DNA from: a virus
Reading direction: 5' to 3' (one strand)
Virus record (IMG/VR): IMGVR_UViG_3300045242_000125
Span: 1-23,332 of that record
Length of the DNA stretch: 23,332 nt
Position 1 is the first letter of the stretch, and every line of letters starts with the position of its first letter. Positions 23,305 through 23,332 of the stretch are shown here, piece by piece. The translations under genes were made by a program, and so were the position numbers. The notes beneath the pieces were generated by a model. That model was not told the DNA's origin. It saw nothing but the letters and a program-made list of their open reading frames with translations, and made no database searches.

Positions 23305-23322
23305 AGCCGAAGTGCGGCTTTT
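23305..23322 (+). terminator. Small hairpin with T-run at the window edge
   Basis: AGCCG-AAGTG-CGGCT followed by TTT on the plus strand: a 5-bp stem, 5-nt loop and short T-run. It would act against transcription entering from the left (antisense to the late operon) or merely be a structured leader of the small terminase mRNA. Short and weak. Confidence 0.3.
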
Positions 23323-23332
23323 CGCGTTGGGA

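Overview
The window is a GC-rich, densely packed stretch of a temperate, siphovirus-like phage genome, either an integrated prophage or a phage contig. Protein style and gene order suggest an alphaproteobacterial host, probably of the Bradyrhizobium/Rhodopseudomonas kind. This is judged from recognisable families (P27-type small terminase, HK97-fold head genes, GTA-like tail chaperone, DUF3168, DUF6950, GH24 endolysin, tyrosine integrase) and not from a database search.

Left part, plus strand (1-4341): the 3' end of an unrecognised gene; a 290-residue protein with the C-terminal (Transposase_20) domain of IS110-family recombinases but without their N-terminal DEDD/RuvC-like domain; directly behind its stop codon an array of three 103-nt RNA-like units; a 67-residue accessory protein; a tyrosine integrase; about 730 bp of gene-poor DNA with repeats and hairpins; an XRE-type repressor; an operator-like cluster; and a 41-residue hydrophobic protein.

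Right part, minus strand (23279 down to 4360): one long late operon read right to left. It runs small and large terminase, a fused prohead protease-scaffold-major capsid protein, a strong hairpin, a small Gln-Pro-repeat protein, portal, a collagen-like protein, four head-completion and connector proteins, tail tube, a tail chaperone pair joined by a probable -1 frameshift on A7, tape measure, four small tail or membrane proteins, a gpJ-like tail-tip protein, a collagen/beta-helix/C1q-like receptor-binding fibre, and a lysis pair (membrane protein and GH24 endolysin). Most genes overlap by ATGA or lie within 20 bp.

The most striking item is the array at 1116-1587. Each unit folds on paper into two adjacent hairpins, each with a perfect 9-bp stem and a loop of exactly 30 nt. 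All six loops read CA-N9-TGATGCCCA-N9-T: the framework is identical in all copies, while the two N9 segments differ. Two loops per unit, two guide-like segments per loop, and an IS110-type protein directly upstream recall the bridge RNAs/seekRNAs of IS110/IS1111 elements. Here they are multiplied into an array and paired with a protein that lacks the usual nuclease domain. I propose it as a candidate undescribed phage-borne RNA-guided system; its function is inference.
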